NCBI GenBank assembly: GCA_020161665.1
Contig: JAIUPA010000034.1
Span: 248,001 to 312,000 of the forward strand
Reading direction: 5' to 3'
DNA: 64,000 nucleotides
Source: Pseudomonadota bacterium
GTDB taxonomy: Bacteria; Pseudomonadota; Alphaproteobacteria; Rhizobiales; Rhizobiaceae
Both the position numbers and the translations under genes were made by a program. The notes beneath the pieces are model-generated. The model did no database searches, was not told the origin of the DNA, and saw nothing but the letters and a program-made list of their open reading frames with translations. Position 1 is the first letter of the stretch; each line of letters opens with the position of its first letter. This document shows, in pieces, positions 46,574 through 56,195 of this stretch.

Positions 46574-49270
46574 TTACTCTTTACTCTTCTTGGCGACGCT
46601 CGCCGTTTTGGCCTTTGCCGCGGTCTTGGGCTTGGCGGCTGCTTTCGGCTTGGCCGCAGCCTTGGGCTTTGCGGCCTTTTTGGTTGCGCCCTCGCCATCG
46701 GCGGCCTTGGTACTGGCCTTCTTGGCCGGGGCCTTTTTGGCGCCGCCGGATTTGCCGTTCTTCTCGACGATCAGCGCCAGCGCTTCTTCCAGCGTCACGC
46801 TCTGCGGGTCCTTGCCGCGCGGCAGGGTAGCGTTCACCTTGCCCCAGTTGACATAGGGACCGTAGCGACCATCACGCACGGTGATCGAACCACCATCGGG
46901 ATGCGCGCCGAGATCCTTCAGTGCCGCAGGCGCAGAACGTCCGCGTCCACCGCCACCCTTCGACTGCTTTTCAGCCAGAACGGTTACGGCGCGGTTGAGA
47001 CCGATGGTGAACACGTCTTCGACGGATTCGAGGTTGGCATAGGTGCCGTCATGCAGGATATACGGCCCGAAACGACCAATGCCGGCGGAAATCATCTTTC
47101 CGCTTTCCGGGTGCTGGCCGATGTCGCGCGGCAGCGAGATCAGCGCCATGGCGCGTTCGTAGTCGATGCTCTCCGGCTTCCAGCCCTTCGGCAGAGAGGC
47201 GCGCTTGGCTTCCTTGCCATCGCCGCGCTGCACATAAGGCCCGAAACGGCCAGACCGCAGGGTGATTTCCTCGCCCGTCATGGGATCGGTGCCAAGCGCC
47301 TTCGGTTCGTTGCCAATGGCTTCGGCTTCCGCGCCGCCTTCGCTCGAAAGCTGGCGGGTAAAGTTGCACTCCGGATAGTTGGAACAGCCCACAAACGCGC
47401 CATACTTGCCAAGCTTCAGCGAAAGCTGGCCGGTGCCGCACACCTGACAGACGCGCGGGTCGGAACCGTCTTCGCGCTTGGGGAACACCAGCGGCGCCAG
47501 CGCATCATTCAGCGCGTCCAGCACGTTGGTCACGCGCAGTTCCTTGGTGTCTTCGATCTGCTGGAAGAAATCCTTCCAGAAGTCGCGAAGCACCTGTTTC
47601 CAGTCCATTTCGCCGGCCGAAATCTTGTCGAGCTTTTCTTCCAGATCGGCGGTGAAGTCGTACCCCACATATTTGGTGAAAAAGCTTTCGAGGAAAGCCG
47701 TCACCAGTCGGCCCTTGGCCTGCGGGAAGAGCTTGCGCTTGTCGATGGTCACATATTCGCGGTCGCGAAGGGTCGCGAGCGTCGCGGCATAGGTCGACGG
47801 GCGACCGATGCCGAGTTCTTCCATCTTCTTGATCAGCGTGGCTTCCGAATAACGCGGCGGCGGTTCGGTGAAGTGCTGCGATGCGTCGATCTTCTGCTTG
47901 GCCAGCATCTCGTCGCGGTTGATTTCCGGCAGACGGGCACCGTCTTCGCTGTCATCCGCCTGTTCGCCGTCTTCCTTGGCATCCGTATAGGCGGCAATAA
48001 AGCCATCAAAACGAATGACGGAGCCAACCGCGCGCAGGCCAGCCTTTTCGCCCTTGTTTTCGGCGAGAATCTCGACCGTGGTGCGCTCGATTTCGGCAGA
48101 CGCCATCTGGCTGGCGATGCCGCGCTTCCAGATCAAGTCATAGAGACGGTACTGATCGGGATCAAGGAACCGCTTCACCTTGTCCGGCGTGCGGTTGAAA
48201 TCGGTCGGGCGGATCGCTTCGTGGGCTTCCTGGGCGTTCTTCGCCTTGGTGGAATAGAAGCGTGGCTTTTCAGGCAGGTAACGGCTGCCGAACTGGTCGC
48301 CGATGGCGCGGCGGGACGCATCGATGGCTTCCGGTGCCATCTGCACGCCGTCGGTACGCATGTAGGTGATGAGACCGACCGTCTCGCCGCCAATGTCAAA
48401 GCCTTCATAGAGCTTCTGGGCAATCTGCATGGTGCGCGATGCCGAGAAGCCCAGACGCGACGAGGCGGCCTGCTGCAGCGTGGAGGTGGTGAACGGCGGC
48501 GACGGGTTGCGCTTGACCGGCTTCGCCTCAACCGAGTCGACGCGGTAGGTGGCGCCTTCCAGAAGCGCTTTCAGCTTGGCCGCGTCATCGCCATTGGCAA
48601 TCGAGTTCTTCTGCAGGCGCTTGCCTGCTGCCGAAACAAGGCGTGCCTCGAACTGATCGCCGCGCGGCGTGGAGAGAAGCGCGGCAATCGACCAGTATTC
48701 TTCGGTGACGAAGCGTTCGATCTCGGTTTCGCGGTCGCACACAAGGCGAAGCGCCACCGACTGAACACGGCCAGCCGAGCGGGCGCCGGGCAGTTTGCGC
48801 CAGAGAACCGGCGAAAGATTGAAGCCGACGAGATAGTCGAGGGCGCGGCGCGCCAGATAGGCGTCCACCAGCGGTACGTCGATATCACGCGGTGCCGCCA
48901 TGGCATCGAGAACGGCTTTCTTGGTGATGGCGTTGAAGACAACGCGCTTCACCGGCTTGGAGCCAATCACGCGGCGCTTTTTCAAGACATCGAGCACGTG
49001 CCAGGAAATGGCTTCTCCCTCGCGATCCGGGTCGGTCGCCAGAATGAGACCGTCGGAGTCCTTGACGGCATCGGCAATGTCTTTGATTCGCTTCTGCGAA
49101 GCGCCATCGACCTCCCAAAGCATCTCGAAATCCTGGTCCGGAAGAACGGAACCGTCCTTCGCAGGCAAGTCTCTCACATGGCCAAACGAGGCGAGAACCT
49201 TGTAGCCCGAACCGAGATACTTGTTGATTGTCTTGGCCTTGGCGGGCGATTCTACGACTACGACGTCCAT
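46574..49270 (-). CDS. topA: DNA topoisomerase I
   Basis: Type IA topoisomerase relaxing negative supercoils; 898 residues from the start MDVVVVESPAKAKTINKYLG at 49270, chosen because upstream residues do not match the family. The TOPRIM acidic triplet is in LATDPDREGEAIS and the nucleophile is Tyr303 (LITYMRTDG). One zinc-ribbon (CQVCGTGQLSLKLGKYGAFV, then CSNYPEC) is followed by repeated GRFGPYVQ / GRYGPYVNW modules and a Lys/Ala-rich tail of KAAAKP repeats. A homologue of the TopA inhibitor TopAI (YjhX) is encoded at 59655. Confidence 0.96.
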   Translation of the reverse strand: MDVVVVESPAKAKTINKYLGSGYKVLASFGHVRDLPAKDGSVLPDQDFEMLWEVDGASQKRIKDIADAVKDSDGLILATDPDREGEAISWHVLDVLKKRRVIGSKPVKRVVFNAITKKAVLDAMAAPRDIDVPLVDAYLARRALDYLVGFNLSPVLWRKLPGARSAGRVQSVALRLVCDRETEIERFVTEEYWSIAALLSTPRGDQFEARLVSAAGKRLQKNSIANGDDAAKLKALLEGATYRVDSVEAKPVKRNPSPPFTTSTLQQAASSRLGFSASRTMQIAQKLYEGFDIGGETVGLITYMRTDGVQMAPEAIDASRRAIGDQFGSRYLPEKPRFYSTKAKNAQEAHEAIRPTDFNRTPDKVKRFLDPDQYRLYDLIWKRGIASQMASAEIERTTVEILAENKGEKAGLRAVGSVIRFDGFIAAYTDAKEDGEQADDSEDGARLPEINRDEMLAKQKIDASQHFTEPPPRYSEATLIKKMEELGIGRPSTYAATLATLRDREYVTIDKRKLFPQAKGRLVTAFLESFFTKYVGYDFTADLEEKLDKISAGEMDWKQVLRDFWKDFFQQIEDTKELRVTNVLDALNDALAPLVFPKREDGSDPRVCQVCGTGQLSLKLGKYGAFVGCSNYPECNFTRQLSSEGGAEAEAIGNEPKALGTDPMTGEEITLRSGRFGPYVQRGDGKEAKRASLPKGWKPESIDYERAMALISLPRDIGQHPESGKMISAGIGRFGPYILHDGTYANLESVEDVFTIGLNRAVTVLAEKQSKGGGGRGRSAPAALKDLGAHPDGGSITVRDGRYGPYVNWGKVNATLPRGKDPQSVTLEEALALIVEKNGKSGGAKKAPAKKASTKAADGEGATKKAAKPKAAAKPKAAAKPKTAAKAKTASVAKKSKE

Positions 49271-49597
49271 TCGTGCTTCCCGGTTTAAGGAGCCCATCTG
49301 CGGATGCTGAACACGGTCCTGCCGCGGTGCCGTGTCTGTCCAGTCCTTCGAAATGGACAGGGAATTCGCTGCGGTCAAGCGTTTTCCGCGATTTTGCGGA
49401 TAGAAAGCGCAACACAACCGAAAGAGGAAAAATTCTTTATTGCAATTTTAAATGCTAGCGATATGCTTTGTTAGCAATGAATGATGTGGCTTTGCAGCAT
49501 ACGCTCATTGTTTGAAAAGCGGAACGACAGGTGCATTCTGCCATCGGCATGCGCATGAATTTTCAACGGAATATGCCATTTTCGGCTGGGACAGGAC
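49271..49597. other. Intergenic region between topA and the small conserved gene
   Basis: No gene. On the minus strand TTGACC (49379-49374), in CTTGACC context, with CATTTC 17 bases on, could be the topA promoter, leaving a leader of about 75 bases. The stretch 49425-49470 is AT-rich. The start signals of the plus-strand gene at 49598 must also lie here, but I cannot pick a pair. Confidence 0.35.
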
Positions 49598-49831
49598 ATG
49601 GTCGTTAAAAAAAATGACGTCGAAAACGGTGCATCCGGTGAGGTTGAGAACATCGCCTACATCCGGCAGATGCTCGGCGAGTTGCGACAGGTTGCACGAC
49701 AGGAAGGGGCTGACATGCTCTGCTACCTGATCGAGATGGCCTATGTCGAAGCAGGCGATATCCAGTCCGGTCGCCGTCACCTGTCAATCGGCGTAGGCAA
49801 GCGAAACAAGTCCACCGGAGTGCCGCTGTAA
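49598..49831 (+). CDS. Small conserved hypothetical protein
   Basis: 77 residues, no membrane segment or signal. The middle, YIRQMLGELRQVARQEGADM and LCYLIEMAYVEAGDIQSGRR, matches a conserved protein I know only as hypothetical in rhizobia and relatives. An AGGAC sequence lies just before the ATG. The last 16 codons overlap the 3' end of dprA on the other strand by 48 bases; the conserved block lies upstream of the overlap. The function is unknown. Confidence 0.75.
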   Translation: MVVKKNDVENGASGEVENIAYIRQMLGELRQVARQEGADMLCYLIEMAYVEAGDIQSGRRHLSIGVGKRNKSTGVPL

Positions 49832-50932
49832 GCGACCGGCAAGATCAAGCTCCAGCAAAATCAGGTAGACCGAGGACGCGGGCAGCCCGGTGTGGCGGAT
49901 GAGTTCATCCGTTTCCACGGGCGAGGGGCCAAGGGCCTCGATCACACGCGCCCGGTCATCATCGCCGGGCAGGGCCGGACCGGCCTGCGCGCCAGCACTC
50001 TCCGGTTCTTCAACCTGCGGCAGCGAGAACAGGTCACGCCGCGTCAGCGGTGCCAGCGCTTCCAGAACGTCGGCCGGTTCGGTCGTCACAATCGCCCCGT
50101 CCTTCAAAAGCCCGTTGGTGCCCTGACACCGCATGTCGAGCGGGGAGCCGGGCACGGCAAAGACCAGCCGCCCGAATTCACCGGCAAGCCGCGCTGTAAT
50201 CAACGAGCCGGAGCGTTTCGCCGCCTCGACGATCACAACACCCAGCGCGATACCCGCAATCAGCCGGTTGCGGCGGGGGAAATCCCGCGCGCGCGGCTCC
50301 CAGCCGAACGGCATTTCCGAAACGGCAATGCCACCGCCGCCGCAGATTTCGTCGAGAAGGCCGAAATTTTCCGGCGGGTAGGGCTTGTCGAGACCACCAG
50401 CCAGTGCCGCAATCGTGCCGGTTTGCAGGCTGGCTTTGTGGGCGGCGGCATCAATGCCGCGTGCCAGACCCGAAACGATGGAATAGCCCGCCCGCCCGCA
50501 ATCACGCGCAATCATCGCGGCGAACTTCACCCCGTGGATTGAGGCATTACGGGACCCGACGATGCCGATCGAAGGGGGGCTTAAGACGCGCGTATCGCCC
50601 TTGACGGCCAGAAGCGGCGGCGCACCGTCAATCTGGCGCAGAGCATCCGGGTAATCCGGCTCGCCGATGCCGATGAAGCGCGCGCCGAAGCGCGTGGCCA
50701 CTTCAAGCTCGCGCTCAGCTTCGGCCTGCGAGGCAACGCGGATCTGGCGTGCGGAGCCACCCCGCCTTGAAAGCTCGGGCAGCATGGCGAGCGCCGTTTC
50801 TGCCGAACCGAAATGGTTGATGAGGTCTCGAAAGGTAACGGGGCCGACATTATCGCTGCGGATCAGCCGCAACCAGGCGATCTTTTGCCGTTCGGTCAGC
50901 GCTATTCCCTTGCGATAAGCGCTGCCGTCCAT
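49784..50932 (-). CDS. dprA: DNA processing protein DprA
   Basis: Binds incoming single-stranded DNA and loads RecA during transformation; 382 residues. The Rossmann-like core shows IGIVGSRNASIHGVKFA, SGLARGIDAAAHKASL, SEMPFGWEPRARDFPRRNR and FAVPGSPLDMRCQGTNGLL. N-terminal SAM-like region and C-terminal winged-helix (DELIRHTGLPASSVYLILLE) are present. An AAGGAAC ribosome site overlaps the end of plsY ten bases upstream. DprA is found in species without known competence, so competence should not be inferred. Confidence 0.94.
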   Translation of the reverse strand: MDGSAYRKGIALTERQKIAWLRLIRSDNVGPVTFRDLINHFGSAETALAMLPELSRRGGSARQIRVASQAEAERELEVATRFGARFIGIGEPDYPDALRQIDGAPPLLAVKGDTRVLSPPSIGIVGSRNASIHGVKFAAMIARDCGRAGYSIVSGLARGIDAAAHKASLQTGTIAALAGGLDKPYPPENFGLLDEICGGGGIAVSEMPFGWEPRARDFPRRNRLIAGIALGVVIVEAAKRSGSLITARLAGEFGRLVFAVPGSPLDMRCQGTNGLLKDGAIVTTEPADVLEALAPLTRRDLFSLPQVEEPESAGAQAGPALPGDDDRARVIEALGPSPVETDELIRHTGLPASSVYLILLELDLAGRLQRHSGGLVSLAYAD

Positions 50933-50942
50933 GCCGTGTTCC

Positions 50943-51560
50943 TTATCCCTTTTGGCCGATCTTGCTTTCGGTGCCAGCCAGCAGGCGCTTGATATTGTCC
51001 TTGTGCTTGATCCAGGAGATCGCCGTCATCAAGGTCATGACCAGAGCCGTGTTGAAGTCACCCATGGCCAACAGTACAACCGGAACCACAGCCGTTGCAA
51101 CCAGCGCGGCCAAAGACGAAATCTTGAAAATCTTGGCCATGCCGAGCCATACGGCGGCAAACACCAGAACCATCCAGGCATTGGCCCCGAGCAGCATGCC
51201 GATATAGGTGGCGACACCCTTGCCGCCCTTGAAACCCAGCCAGACCGGGAAGAGGTGGCCAAGGAAGGCGAAGAAACCGGCAATCAACCCGGCCTCATAG
51301 CCCCACAGCGCGCGCGCCAGAACCACCGCCGCCGTTGCCTTGAAAGCGTCGAGCAGCAGCGTGGCGGCGGCCAGCTTCTTGTTGCCGGTGCGCAGAACAT
51401 TCGTCGCGCCGATATTGCCGGAACCGATCTTGCGCACATCGCCAAGCCCGGCCATCCGCGTCAGGATCAGGCCAAACGGGATGGAGCCCAGCAGATAGCC
51501 GATCACCGCCGCCATCACGGCGACCAGAAAGGTCAGGGTCGAGGCATCAGTCATGGTCAT
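50943..51560 (-). CDS. plsY: Glycerol-3-phosphate acyltransferase PlsY
   Basis: Membrane enzyme that acylates glycerol-3-phosphate with acyl-phosphate, the first step of phospholipid synthesis; 205 residues with about five membrane helices. The three family motifs are visible: [30 protein letters not shown] and [15 protein letters not shown]. The start may be the first ATG (51560) or the second (51554). Order pyrB-pyrC-plsY-dprA-topA is that expected in rhizobia. Confidence 0.95.
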   Translation of the reverse strand: MTMTDASTLTFLVAVMAAVIGYLLGSIPFGLILTRMAGLGDVRKIGSGNIGATNVLRTGNKKLAAATLLLDAFKATAAVVLARALWGYEAGLIAGFFAFLGHLFPVWLGFKGGKGVATYIGMLLGANAWMVLVFAAVWLGMAKIFKISSLAALVATAVVPVVLLAMGDFNTALVMTLMTAISWIKHKDNIKRLLAGTESKIGQKG

Positions 51561-51637
51561 GGATCAGTTCCCGCGCTTGGTTCTGGCCGCTCCCCCATCC
51601 CGGTCCTAAGATAGAGATGGTGGTGGTGCCACGTTTC

Positions 51638-51691
51638 CCTTCTCCCCGTCAAAACGGGGAGAAGGTGGCGGCAGCCGGATGAGGGGCTGCC
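51638..51691. repeat. Rhizobial extragenic palindromic repeat
   Basis: CCTTCTCCCCGT / ACGGGGAGAAGG, 12-bp perfect arms with a four-base loop (51638-51665), followed by a second hairpin GGCAGCC / GGCTGCC (51670-51691). This two-hairpin element (with GGTGGCGGCAGCCGGATGAG between) is one I recognise as a highly repeated extragenic sequence in Rhizobiales genomes. It lies between pyrC and plsY. Confidence 0.85.
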
Positions 51692-51707
51692 CTTTAAAGA
51701 CGGCAAA

Positions 51708-52997
51708 TCATCCCGCCGTATAGACGCATACACCCGCCACATAGGTGGCAACGGCCCGGCCCGAGAACAGCGCATCCTCAAACGGCGTGTTCTTGGAACG
51801 CGAGGTCAGCGCATCGCGCGCCACGGTCCACGGCTGGTCGAGGTCGATCAGCGTCACATCGGCCTTGGCACCGGCTTTCAGCGTTCCGGCATCAAGGCCG
51901 AAAATCTGGGCGGGGCGGGTCGACATGGCGTCGATCAGGCGCATCAGCGAGACATGACCGGCGTGGTGCAGGCGAAGCGCTGCCGAAAGCATGGTCTCAA
52001 GGCCAACGGCCCCTTCCTCGGCTTCCGGGAAGGGCAGGCGCTTGGTGTCCACATCCTGCGGATCATGGGCCGAAACGATGATATCGATCTCGCCCCGGTT
52101 CAGCGCGTCCACCATCGCCATGCGATCATCTTCGGTGCGAAGCGGCGGCGAAAGCTTGAAGAAGGTGCGGTATTCGCCGATGTCGTTCTCGTTGAGCGTC
52201 AGATTGTTGATCGAAACGCCACACGTCACTTTGGCGCCACGCTTGCGCGCAACCTGCACGGCCTCGGCCGATTCCGGTACGGAAATCAGTGCGGCGTGGT
52301 ACTTGCCGCCCGTCAGACCGGCAATCCGAAGATCACGCTCCAGCGGGATGATTTCGGCTTCCTTCGGAATGCCCGAAAGGCCGAGCCAGCTGGCAAGCAG
52401 CCCTTCGTTCATCGCACCATTGCCAAGATACTTGTCACGCGGCGACAGCGAAATGACGACGCCCAGTTCCCGGGCATAGCTCATGGCACGACGCAGCACG
52501 AGCGAATCGGACAGCGCCTTGCGGCCATTGTCGAAGGCAACGGCCCCGGCTTCGGACAGCAGGCCGAACTCGGTCATCTCGACGCCGCCCAGACCCTTGG
52601 TCATGGCCGCTGCCGGATAGACGTTGACGATGGCCGTGTCGCGCGCCGTCTTGCGCACGAATTCCACGAGCGCGATGTCATCAATGACCGGATCGGTATC
52701 CGGCATCATGATGAAGGAGGTGACGCCGCCAGCCGCTGCCGCACGGGCGGCGGACGCAATCGTCTCGCGGTGTTCGGCCCCCGGTTCCCCCACATGCACG
52801 CGGGCATCGACAAGGCCGGGCGTGGCGATGAGGCCCGTGCAATCCTTGACGGTTGCCCCTTCCGGCGCGCCCTGATTGAGCGCGGAGGCACCGGCTTCGG
52901 CGATCACGCCGTCCTTTATGACAATCGTGCCGATCTCATCGACATGACGCGACGGGTCGATGATGCGGGCGTTCTTGAGAATGGTGATGCCGCTCAT
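51708..52997 (-). CDS. pyrX: Dihydroorotase-like protein, catalytically degenerate (PyrX type)
   Basis: Amidohydrolase-fold protein of 429 residues related to type I dihydroorotase. The zinc motif normally DxHxH reads [12 protein letters not shown], so the first histidine is Arg; the HCED-type histidine is missing in [12 protein letters not shown]; the AHLS histidine is Ala in HAALISV; and the TDHAPH aspartate is lost in VSAHDPQD. The enzyme is therefore probably inactive. In Pseudomonas such a pseudo-dihydroorotase (PyrC-prime) holds together aspartate transcarbamoylase. The overlap with pyrB by four bases supports this. A functional pyrC must lie elsewhere. Confidence 0.88.
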   Translation of the reverse strand: MSGITILKNARIIDPSRHVDEIGTIVIKDGVIAEAGASALNQGAPEGATVKDCTGLIATPGLVDARVHVGEPGAEHRETIASAARAAAAGGVTSFIMMPDTDPVIDDIALVEFVRKTARDTAIVNVYPAAAMTKGLGGVEMTEFGLLSEAGAVAFDNGRKALSDSLVLRRAMSYARELGVVISLSPRDKYLGNGAMNEGLLASWLGLSGIPKEAEIIPLERDLRIAGLTGGKYHAALISVPESAEAVQVARKRGAKVTCGVSINNLTLNENDIGEYRTFFKLSPPLRTEDDRMAMVDALNRGEIDIIVSAHDPQDVDTKRLPFPEAEEGAVGLETMLSAALRLHHAGHVSLMRLIDAMSTRPAQIFGLDAGTLKAGAKADVTLIDLDQPWTVARDALTSRSKNTPFEDALFSGRAVATYVAGVCVYTAG

Positions 52998-53935
52998 GCC
53001 CGTTCTCCATTGTTGTTCGACAAGAGAAGGGCTTCCATGACGGCCATGCGCACCGCGACGCCCATTTCCACCTGACGCTCGATCACGCTCTGCGGACCAT
53101 CGGCGATTTCCGAGGCGATCTCGACGCCGCGGTTCATCGGGCCGGGATGCATGACGAGGGCACCTTCCTTGGCGGCTTTGAGCTTTTCAGCGTCAAGACC
53201 GTAATAATGGAAGTATTCGCGCACCGAAGGCACGAAAGAGCCGGACATGCGCTCGCGCTGCAGGCGCAGCATCATCACCACATCGGCGTTCTTCAGGCCT
53301 TCCTTCATGTCGTGGTAGACCTCGACACTCATGTCGCGGATCCCCGACGGCAAAAGTGTGGGCGGTGCCACGACCCGGACGCGCGCGCCCATGGCGTTCA
53401 AGAGGATGATGTTCGAACGCGCAACGCGCGAATGCAGAACGTCGCCGCAGATGGCAACCGTAATGCCCGAAAGCGAGCCAAGCGCGCGCCGGATCGTCAG
53501 CGCATCAAGAAGCGCCTGAGTCGGATGCTCGTGCTGACCGTCACCGGCATTGACCACCGAGCAGGACACTTTCTGCGCCAGAAGGGCAGCCGCCCCGCCG
53601 GAGGAATGGCGAATCACCAGAACGTCGGGCCGCATGGCGTTGAGCGTCATGGCCGTATCGATCAGAGTTTCGCCTTTTTTGACAGATGAATTGCCAACCG
53701 ACATGTTCATCACATCCGCACCGAGCCGTTTGCCGGCCAGTTCGAAGGACGATTGCGTGCGCGTTGACGCCTCGAAGAAAAGATTGATCTGGGTAAGACC
53801 TCTCAGCGTCGAGGTCTTCTTCTCGCGCTGCCGGCTGATCTTGACGGCCTCATCGGCCTTGTCGAGAAGAAAGGTAATATCAGCTTGGGTGAGGCCCTTT
53901 ATGCCAAGAAGATGGCGATGGGGAAAAAGCACCAT
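52994..53935 (-). CDS. pyrB: Aspartate carbamoyltransferase catalytic subunit
   Basis: Makes carbamoyl-aspartate in pyrimidine synthesis; 313 residues. Carbamoyl-phosphate and aspartate motifs are [44 protein letters not shown] and [12 protein letters not shown]. The start [15 protein letters not shown] at 53935 is chosen over a longer frame with a basic leader. No pyrI regulatory gene is adjacent; the partner is the pyrX-type gene, overlapped by four bases (ATGA). Confidence 0.95.
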   Translation of the reverse strand: MVLFPHRHLLGIKGLTQADITFLLDKADEAVKISRQREKKTSTLRGLTQINLFFEASTRTQSSFELAGKRLGADVMNMSVGNSSVKKGETLIDTAMTLNAMRPDVLVIRHSSGGAAALLAQKVSCSVVNAGDGQHEHPTQALLDALTIRRALGSLSGITVAICGDVLHSRVARSNIILLNAMGARVRVVAPPTLLPSGIRDMSVEVYHDMKEGLKNADVVMMLRLQRERMSGSFVPSVREYFHYYGLDAEKLKAAKEGALVMHPGPMNRGVEIASEIADGPQSVIERQVEMGVAVRMAVMEALLLSNNNGERA

Positions 53936-54048
53936 GAATACGGCCCTCCTGCGTAGTCCGCCTCTCTTAATCAGTGCCATGCGCGAGGGCAAGTAATATG
54001 CTGTTAAGACTTGTGGCCGATCCCCTGCAATTTACGCCGAATCCGGCT

Positions 54049-54152
54049 AGAGCATGTCCAGGAAAAGTGGGCGCCGGTTTTCCATCCGGAAATGCGTAAA
54101 AAAGAAACAGCTGGAGCATTTTCACGATTCTGAGAAACGTGAAAATGCTCTA
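54049..54152. repeat. Rhizobial repeat element with palindromic tail
   Basis: Starts with an AGAGCATGTCCAGGAAAAGTG segment-type core (54050-54098, containing CCGGTTTTCCATCCGG) and ends in a 13-bp perfect inverted repeat GAGCATTTTCACG / CGTGAAAATGCTC (54114-54126, 54138-54150). The core is related to the tandem copies at 62558 and 62613. It lies just before the AidB-like gene and may contribute to its leader. Confidence 0.7.
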
Positions 54153-54162
54153 AGAGGCGGAA

Positions 54163-55815
54163 ATGACAAATTTGACCCGGACTGATGACAAACTGGCCGA
54201 ACTGAACCAGCCCCCGCTCTGGTCCGGTATCAATGCCTACCGATCCGACCCGTTGATCGTGGACCTGACCGGGACGCTGAACCGCTCCGTTCGTGATGAA
54301 CTGGATACGCTGGGCCGTTACGTGACCTCGCATGAGGCGCAGGAACTGGCCCGCATGGCCAATGACAGCGAACCGAAGCTTAAAACCCACGGGCCGCGCG
54401 GCGAGCGGATCGATCAGGTGGAGTTTCATCCCGCCTGGCATGCGCTGATGCGCCGTTCCATGGCCTCGGGGCTTCATTCCTCCGCCTGGGAAAACAACGC
54501 AGAATCACGCGGTCGCGAGCATCTGGGCCGCGCCGCCCGCTATTATCTGACGGCCCAGCTGGAAAGCGGCCATCTGGGTCCCTTGAGCACGACAAGTGCC
54601 TCTCTGGCCTCGATCATGGCCTCCAATCCGGTGCAGAAGGATTGGACGCCGCGCGTTCTGGGCCGCAAATACGACAGCTCCAACCGCCCCGCCCAGATGA
54701 AGACAGCCGTCACCATCGGCATGGGCATGACGGAAAAGCAGTGTGGCACGGATGTGCGCTCGATCAAGTCAACAGCGGAGCGGGTGGGCGAGGGCATTTA
54801 TCGCCTGTCCGGCCACAAGTGGTTCTTGTCGGCTCCCATGAGCGACGCCTTCATCATGCTGGCACGAACCCGCGAAGGCATGGGCTGCTTCCTTGTGCCG
54901 CGGCTTCTGGAAGACGGTTCCTCGAACGGGCTTCGCCTGCAGCGCCTCAAGAACAAGCTCGGCAACCGCTCGAACGCCTCCGCCGAAGTGGAATTTTCCG
55001 ATGCTTTCGGCTTCCTCTTGGGCAAGCCTGATGACGGGGTCGCGACGATCCTTGATATGGTGACGCTCACCCGTCTCGATAGCGCGCTCGCCTCTGCGGG
55101 CATTATGCGCGCTTCGCTGGCTGAAGCCGTGCACCATGCCCGGGGCCGAAACGTCTTTGGCAAGATGCTTGTCACGCAGCCACTGATGACGCGGGTTCTG
55201 GCCGACATGGCGCTGGACGTGGCCGCCGCCACCGTTCTCTCCTTCCGTCTCGCCAATGCCTTCGACAAGGCCCGCATCAGCGCCGAAGATGCCGCCTATG
55301 CTCGCCTGATGACGCCGGTGACGAAGTACTGGTGCACCAAGATCGCACCCGGCCTGATCTACGAGTCGATGGAAGTGATCGGCGGCTCCGCTTACGTTGA
55401 GGAGCGCCCGATTGCTCGCCATTACCGCGAAGCGCCGGTTCACGCGATGTCGGAAGGTTCCGGCAATGTCATGGCACTCGATCTGTTGCGCGTTCTGGGA
55501 CGTGGCCGCGATCTGTTCGAAACGGTCTTTGCCGGTTTTGAGCGTGATCTGGGGGCTGCAGGCGCCAAAACAGTCAATGTTCTGCGTGCCGCCATGGCGC
55601 TGGCAGAGCGCGACGAAGGAGCGGCCCGCCTGCTGATCGAGCAGATTGCGCTCGCCGCTGCCGCCGCCGAACTCTACAAGCTGGGGGCAGGGCGTATTGC
55701 CGACGCCTTCATCGAAACGCGCCTCGGCGGCACATGGCGCTCCAGCTACGGCATGCTCGATAGCCGCTTCGACGCCTCCTATATCGTTGATCTGCTCTAT
55801 CCCCCGGCTAGCTGA
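54163..55815 (+). CDS. AidB-like acyl-CoA dehydrogenase
   Basis: FAD-dependent acyl-CoA dehydrogenase family protein of 550 residues, the length and architecture of E. coli AidB (about 541) rather than of metabolic acyl-CoA dehydrogenases (about 380). Seen are MGMTEKQCGTDVRSIKSTAE, GHKWFLSAPMSDAFIMLART, GLIYESMEVIGGSAYVEE, and an extended C-terminal helical domain. AidB belongs to the response to alkylating agents and binds DNA, but its enzymatic role is unsettled. No Ada or LexA site is evident upstream; a repeat element occupies that space. Confidence 0.85.
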   Translation: MTNLTRTDDKLAELNQPPLWSGINAYRSDPLIVDLTGTLNRSVRDELDTLGRYVTSHEAQELARMANDSEPKLKTHGPRGERIDQVEFHPAWHALMRRSMASGLHSSAWENNAESRGREHLGRAARYYLTAQLESGHLGPLSTTSASLASIMASNPVQKDWTPRVLGRKYDSSNRPAQMKTAVTIGMGMTEKQCGTDVRSIKSTAERVGEGIYRLSGHKWFLSAPMSDAFIMLARTREGMGCFLVPRLLEDGSSNGLRLQRLKNKLGNRSNASAEVEFSDAFGFLLGKPDDGVATILDMVTLTRLDSALASAGIMRASLAEAVHHARGRNVFGKMLVTQPLMTRVLADMALDVAAATVLSFRLANAFDKARISAEDAAYARLMTPVTKYWCTKIAPGLIYESMEVIGGSAYVEERPIARHYREAPVHAMSEGSGNVMALDLLRVLGRGRDLFETVFAGFERDLGAAGAKTVNVLRAAMALAERDEGAARLLIEQIALAAAAAELYKLGAGRIADAFIETRLGGTWRSSYGMLDSRFDASYIVDLLYPPAS

Positions 55816-55949
55816 TCCTTCATCGCTGCCGGATCATTCGAGGCCGCGTTCCTGCAGGGTAGGGCGCGGCCTCTTCGTTTTCCACCGCCCGCATTAACCA
55901 TATCCGCGTCTTTGCGTTGCGGGACAGGCGTTAACAGGGCAGTTTGGCG

Positions 55950-55964
55950 TTTACGAAGTGTTAA
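55950..55964 (+). promoter_or_regulatory. CtrA-box-like sequence
   Basis: TTTA-CGAAGTG-TTAA followed by CC, one mismatch from the CtrA consensus TTAA-N7-TTAA, 25 bases before the small membrane-protein gene at 55989. Two more TTAAC sequences occur in the 60 bases before it. Confidence 0.4.
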
Positions 55965-55988
55965 CCAATCCACCGGGACGGGCGCGGA

Positions 55989-56195
55989 ATGATTTCGCAG
56001 CAGGAACAGCAAGAGGGCAGGCTTGAAGTGCATGATGCGCTTCGTGCCGCACCGTTGATCGCCATGACGGCGCTCTTCACGGTCCTCGCCTTTGATATTG
56101 CCGTTCCCGCCTTTGTTCTGCTGGTCATGGGCGCGCTGCGCTGGCTGGTGCTCAACCCTCTTGAACTTCCCTCCCTTGCGGGGAGAGCGGCATGA
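55989..56195 (+). CDS. Small membrane protein, hypothetical
   Basis: 68 residues with one long hydrophobic region (about residues 22-54, APLIAMTALFTVLAFDIAVP onward), probably two short helices. The stop overlaps the start of the next gene by four bases (ATGA), so the two are coupled. The ribosome site is not clear (GGGACGGGCGCGG upstream). I do not recognise the family. A CtrA-like box stands in the probable promoter. Confidence 0.6.
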   Translation: MISQQEQQEGRLEVHDALRAAPLIAMTALFTVLAFDIAVPAFVLLVMGALRWLVLNPLELPSLAGRAA

